From the NCBI GenBank assembly GCA_963555705.1, contig OY743182.1, forward strand, positions 52,394,592 through 52,458,591: a DNA stretch of 64,000 nt, written 5' to 3'. This document shows, one piece after another, positions 62,701 to 64,000 of the stretch (position 1 is the stretch's first letter; each line of letters starts with the position of its first letter). Source of the DNA: Ligustrum vulgare. Lineage: Eukaryota > Streptophyta > Magnoliopsida > Lamiales > Oleaceae. The notes beneath the pieces are model-generated. The model was not told the origin of the DNA. It did no database searches and saw nothing but the letters and a program-made list of their open reading frames with translations. Made by a program: the position numbers and the translations under genes.

Positions 62701-62815
62701 GATATCCCGTAGTTATTGAAGGATATAGCGATGCTAATTGGATATAAGACATTAAAGACTTAAAGCCTACTAGTGGATATATATTCACATTGGGAGATAC
62801 AGTGATGCAAACCAC
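62701..62815 (+). pseudogene. Copia RNase H fragment fused to gag by deletion
   Basis: EGYSDANWI, a stop, then DIKDLKPTSGYIFTLGD is the RNase H/C-terminal pol block of copia elements (usual form GYSDADWAGD...STSGYVFxLG). It follows the gag zinc knuckle within about 30 bp, so protease, integrase and RT are deleted. Confidence 0.85.
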
Positions 62816-63361
62816 GTAGCAATTGTAGCTACGCAACCCACAAAATATTGAATTGACCTAAGAACGCCAAGAAACCACGATTTATGGATACAATTAAAAT
62901 TAATTGAACCAAGCAACCAATACAATCACATGAATATATTGACCTCTTGATCAAAAGCAATATTAATTCTCACCGATATTTGAACAAACAAGAATAACTC
63001 GCAAGTTCGGATTGTATTCAATGAAGAATAGAAGTTTGAAAGCAACTTGCCTCATAATAATATCAATAATGGTCTGACTAATAATGAAAATTACATCCCT
63101 ATAAATAGGGTCAAAGTCTGATTTAAGAGCCCTAATTAAACAAGGAATGAAATTGCTAAAAATATGGAAAGAAATAAAAATATAAAAATTACGCGTATTG
63201 ATATTTACGGCCGTGACCTTATTCTTTACGACCGTAAGAAGCTTTCTATTTAACAGTTATGGCCCTAAGTCCTTTTTTCTGAAAATCTTAATTTTAACCC
63301 GATGCCACATTACGGCTGTGACACATGAGCGTTACGGTTGTAAGTCCAACTTTTCAAATTT
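62816..63361 (-). mobile_element. 3' UTR/LTR of a minus-strand gypsy element, with TTACGRCCGTAA dyads
   Basis: Lies after the end of an integrase on the minus strand. Contains a promoter-like CTATTTATAGGGATG (plus strand about 63,094-63,108). Probably ends near GTAGCTACA at about 62,823-62,831. Seven TTACGRCCGTAA-like sites are clustered at 63,205-63,417, overlapping the ORF end. Confidence 0.6.
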
Positions 63362-63417
63362 TCAGTTTTCAGCAGTGGACTCGTTACGACCGTAAGAATT
63401 ATAGGTTACGGCCGTAA
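63205..63417. repeat. Cluster of seven TTACGRCCGTAA near-palindromes
   Basis: Sites start at 63,205, 63,226, 63,257, 63,310, 63,332, 63,384 and 63,406; two match TTACG(A/G)CCGTAA exactly at core and the others differ by one to three bases. Confidence 0.85.
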
Positions 63418-64000
63418 TTTTTGAAACTTCACAATTTTCTTCGACAGCTTGAATGAGGTCGATCCACTCGTCGTCTCCACCAGTCTCCAACACGGAACTT
63501 GCTTCTTTTGCAGCCATGAACATAGTTTTGTCCATCGCTTCTTTGGCCCTCTTTGTTTGTAATCGAGTCATCGGCCCTCCTTCGATTATCAACGAATCTT
63601 TGCGCGGACTGGTACTCGTGATCTGGATCACATCATCCCCTCCCTCCTCGAAAGGATTCGACCTCGAATCTGTACCTGCATCAAACGGAGATAGATTAGA
63701 AACATTAAACGTAGCCGAAACATTATACTCACCAGGAAAATCGAGTTTATAGGCATCGTTGTTGATCCTTTCAATCACTTGGAATGGACCATCTCCTCGC
63801 GGTTGTAACTTTGATTTGCGTTGTTCCGGAAACCGCTCCTTCCTTAAATGTACCCAAACTCAATCACCGGGTTCAAAGATGACGCCTTTTCTTCCTTGGT
63901 TAGCCTGCGATGCATAATTTCATTTTTCTTTTCAATTGTCAACCTCGCCTTGTCGTGTAGTGATTTAACCATCTCAGCCTTTTTCTTTCCATCCAAACTA
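63362..64000 (-). pseudogene. Gypsy (chromovirus-like) integrase C-terminus, continues off window
   Basis: Minus strand. VWVHLRKERFPEQRKSKLQPRG, then GPFQVIERINNDAYKLDFP, EYNVSATFNVSNLSPFD and SNPFEEGGDD form the conserved C-terminal region of Ty3/gypsy chromovirus integrases, followed by a variable acidic tail. A stop at GTGATTGAG...(TGA near 63,862) interrupts the part before VWVHL. The rest of pol lies beyond position 64,000. Confidence 0.85.

Overview
The window is nuclear DNA of a flowering plant, most likely a eudicot. The evidence is a spliced gene for the largest subunit of plant-specific RNA polymerase IV, a piece of plastid psbA DNA embedded in it, AT-rich intergenic sequence, and dense nested Ty3/gypsy, Ty1/copia, LINE, hAT-like and MITE elements. 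The species cannot be named from the sequence. No tRNA, rRNA or CRISPR array was recognised.

Layout. 1-6.5 kb holds a copia LTR cut by the window edge, a gypsy-type LTR segment and a MITE. 6.47-16.19 kb is an almost full-length Tat-clade Ty3/gypsy element with both LTRs. It has decayed gag, protease, RT, two RNase H domains and integrase, and an antisense gene before its 3' LTR. 16.2-20.4 kb carries MITEs and a 992-bp non-autonomous hAT element with a perfect 8-bp target duplication.

20.4-37.2 kb is the only intact host gene found. NRPD1 (RNA polymerase IV largest subunit) has 18 coding exons, 25,730-36,872, and splices in silico to 1,457 codons with consistent phases at every junction. A likely non-coding first exon lies at about 20.4-20.67 kb. 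The long first intron and several internal introns hold retrotransposon debris. Just 3' of the stop are a strong 108-nt foldback and a 595-bp plastid psbA/psbA-trnH insertion set exactly between two copies of a 183-bp direct repeat.

38.2-64 kb is transposon sediment: a MITE, a broken LINE with an LTR inside it, a related LTR next to a minus-strand Tat/Ogre-like element (itself interrupted by another LTR), a foldback, an AT-rich region full of AGTGAC/GTCACT motifs, a copia element reduced to gag joined to RNase H, and the 3' end of a minus-strand gypsy element that runs out of the window.

How it fits together. NRPD1 makes the polymerase that starts 24-nt siRNA production for RNA-directed DNA methylation of repeats such as those around it. 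That link is established for the family; any local feedback here is speculation. I found no new multi-gene system. The strongest leads are the repeat-flanked plastid insertion, the foldback behind NRPD1, a GC-AG in-frame intron in NRPD1, the antisense gene in the Tat element, and three unrelated LTR families with reiterated dyad motifs.
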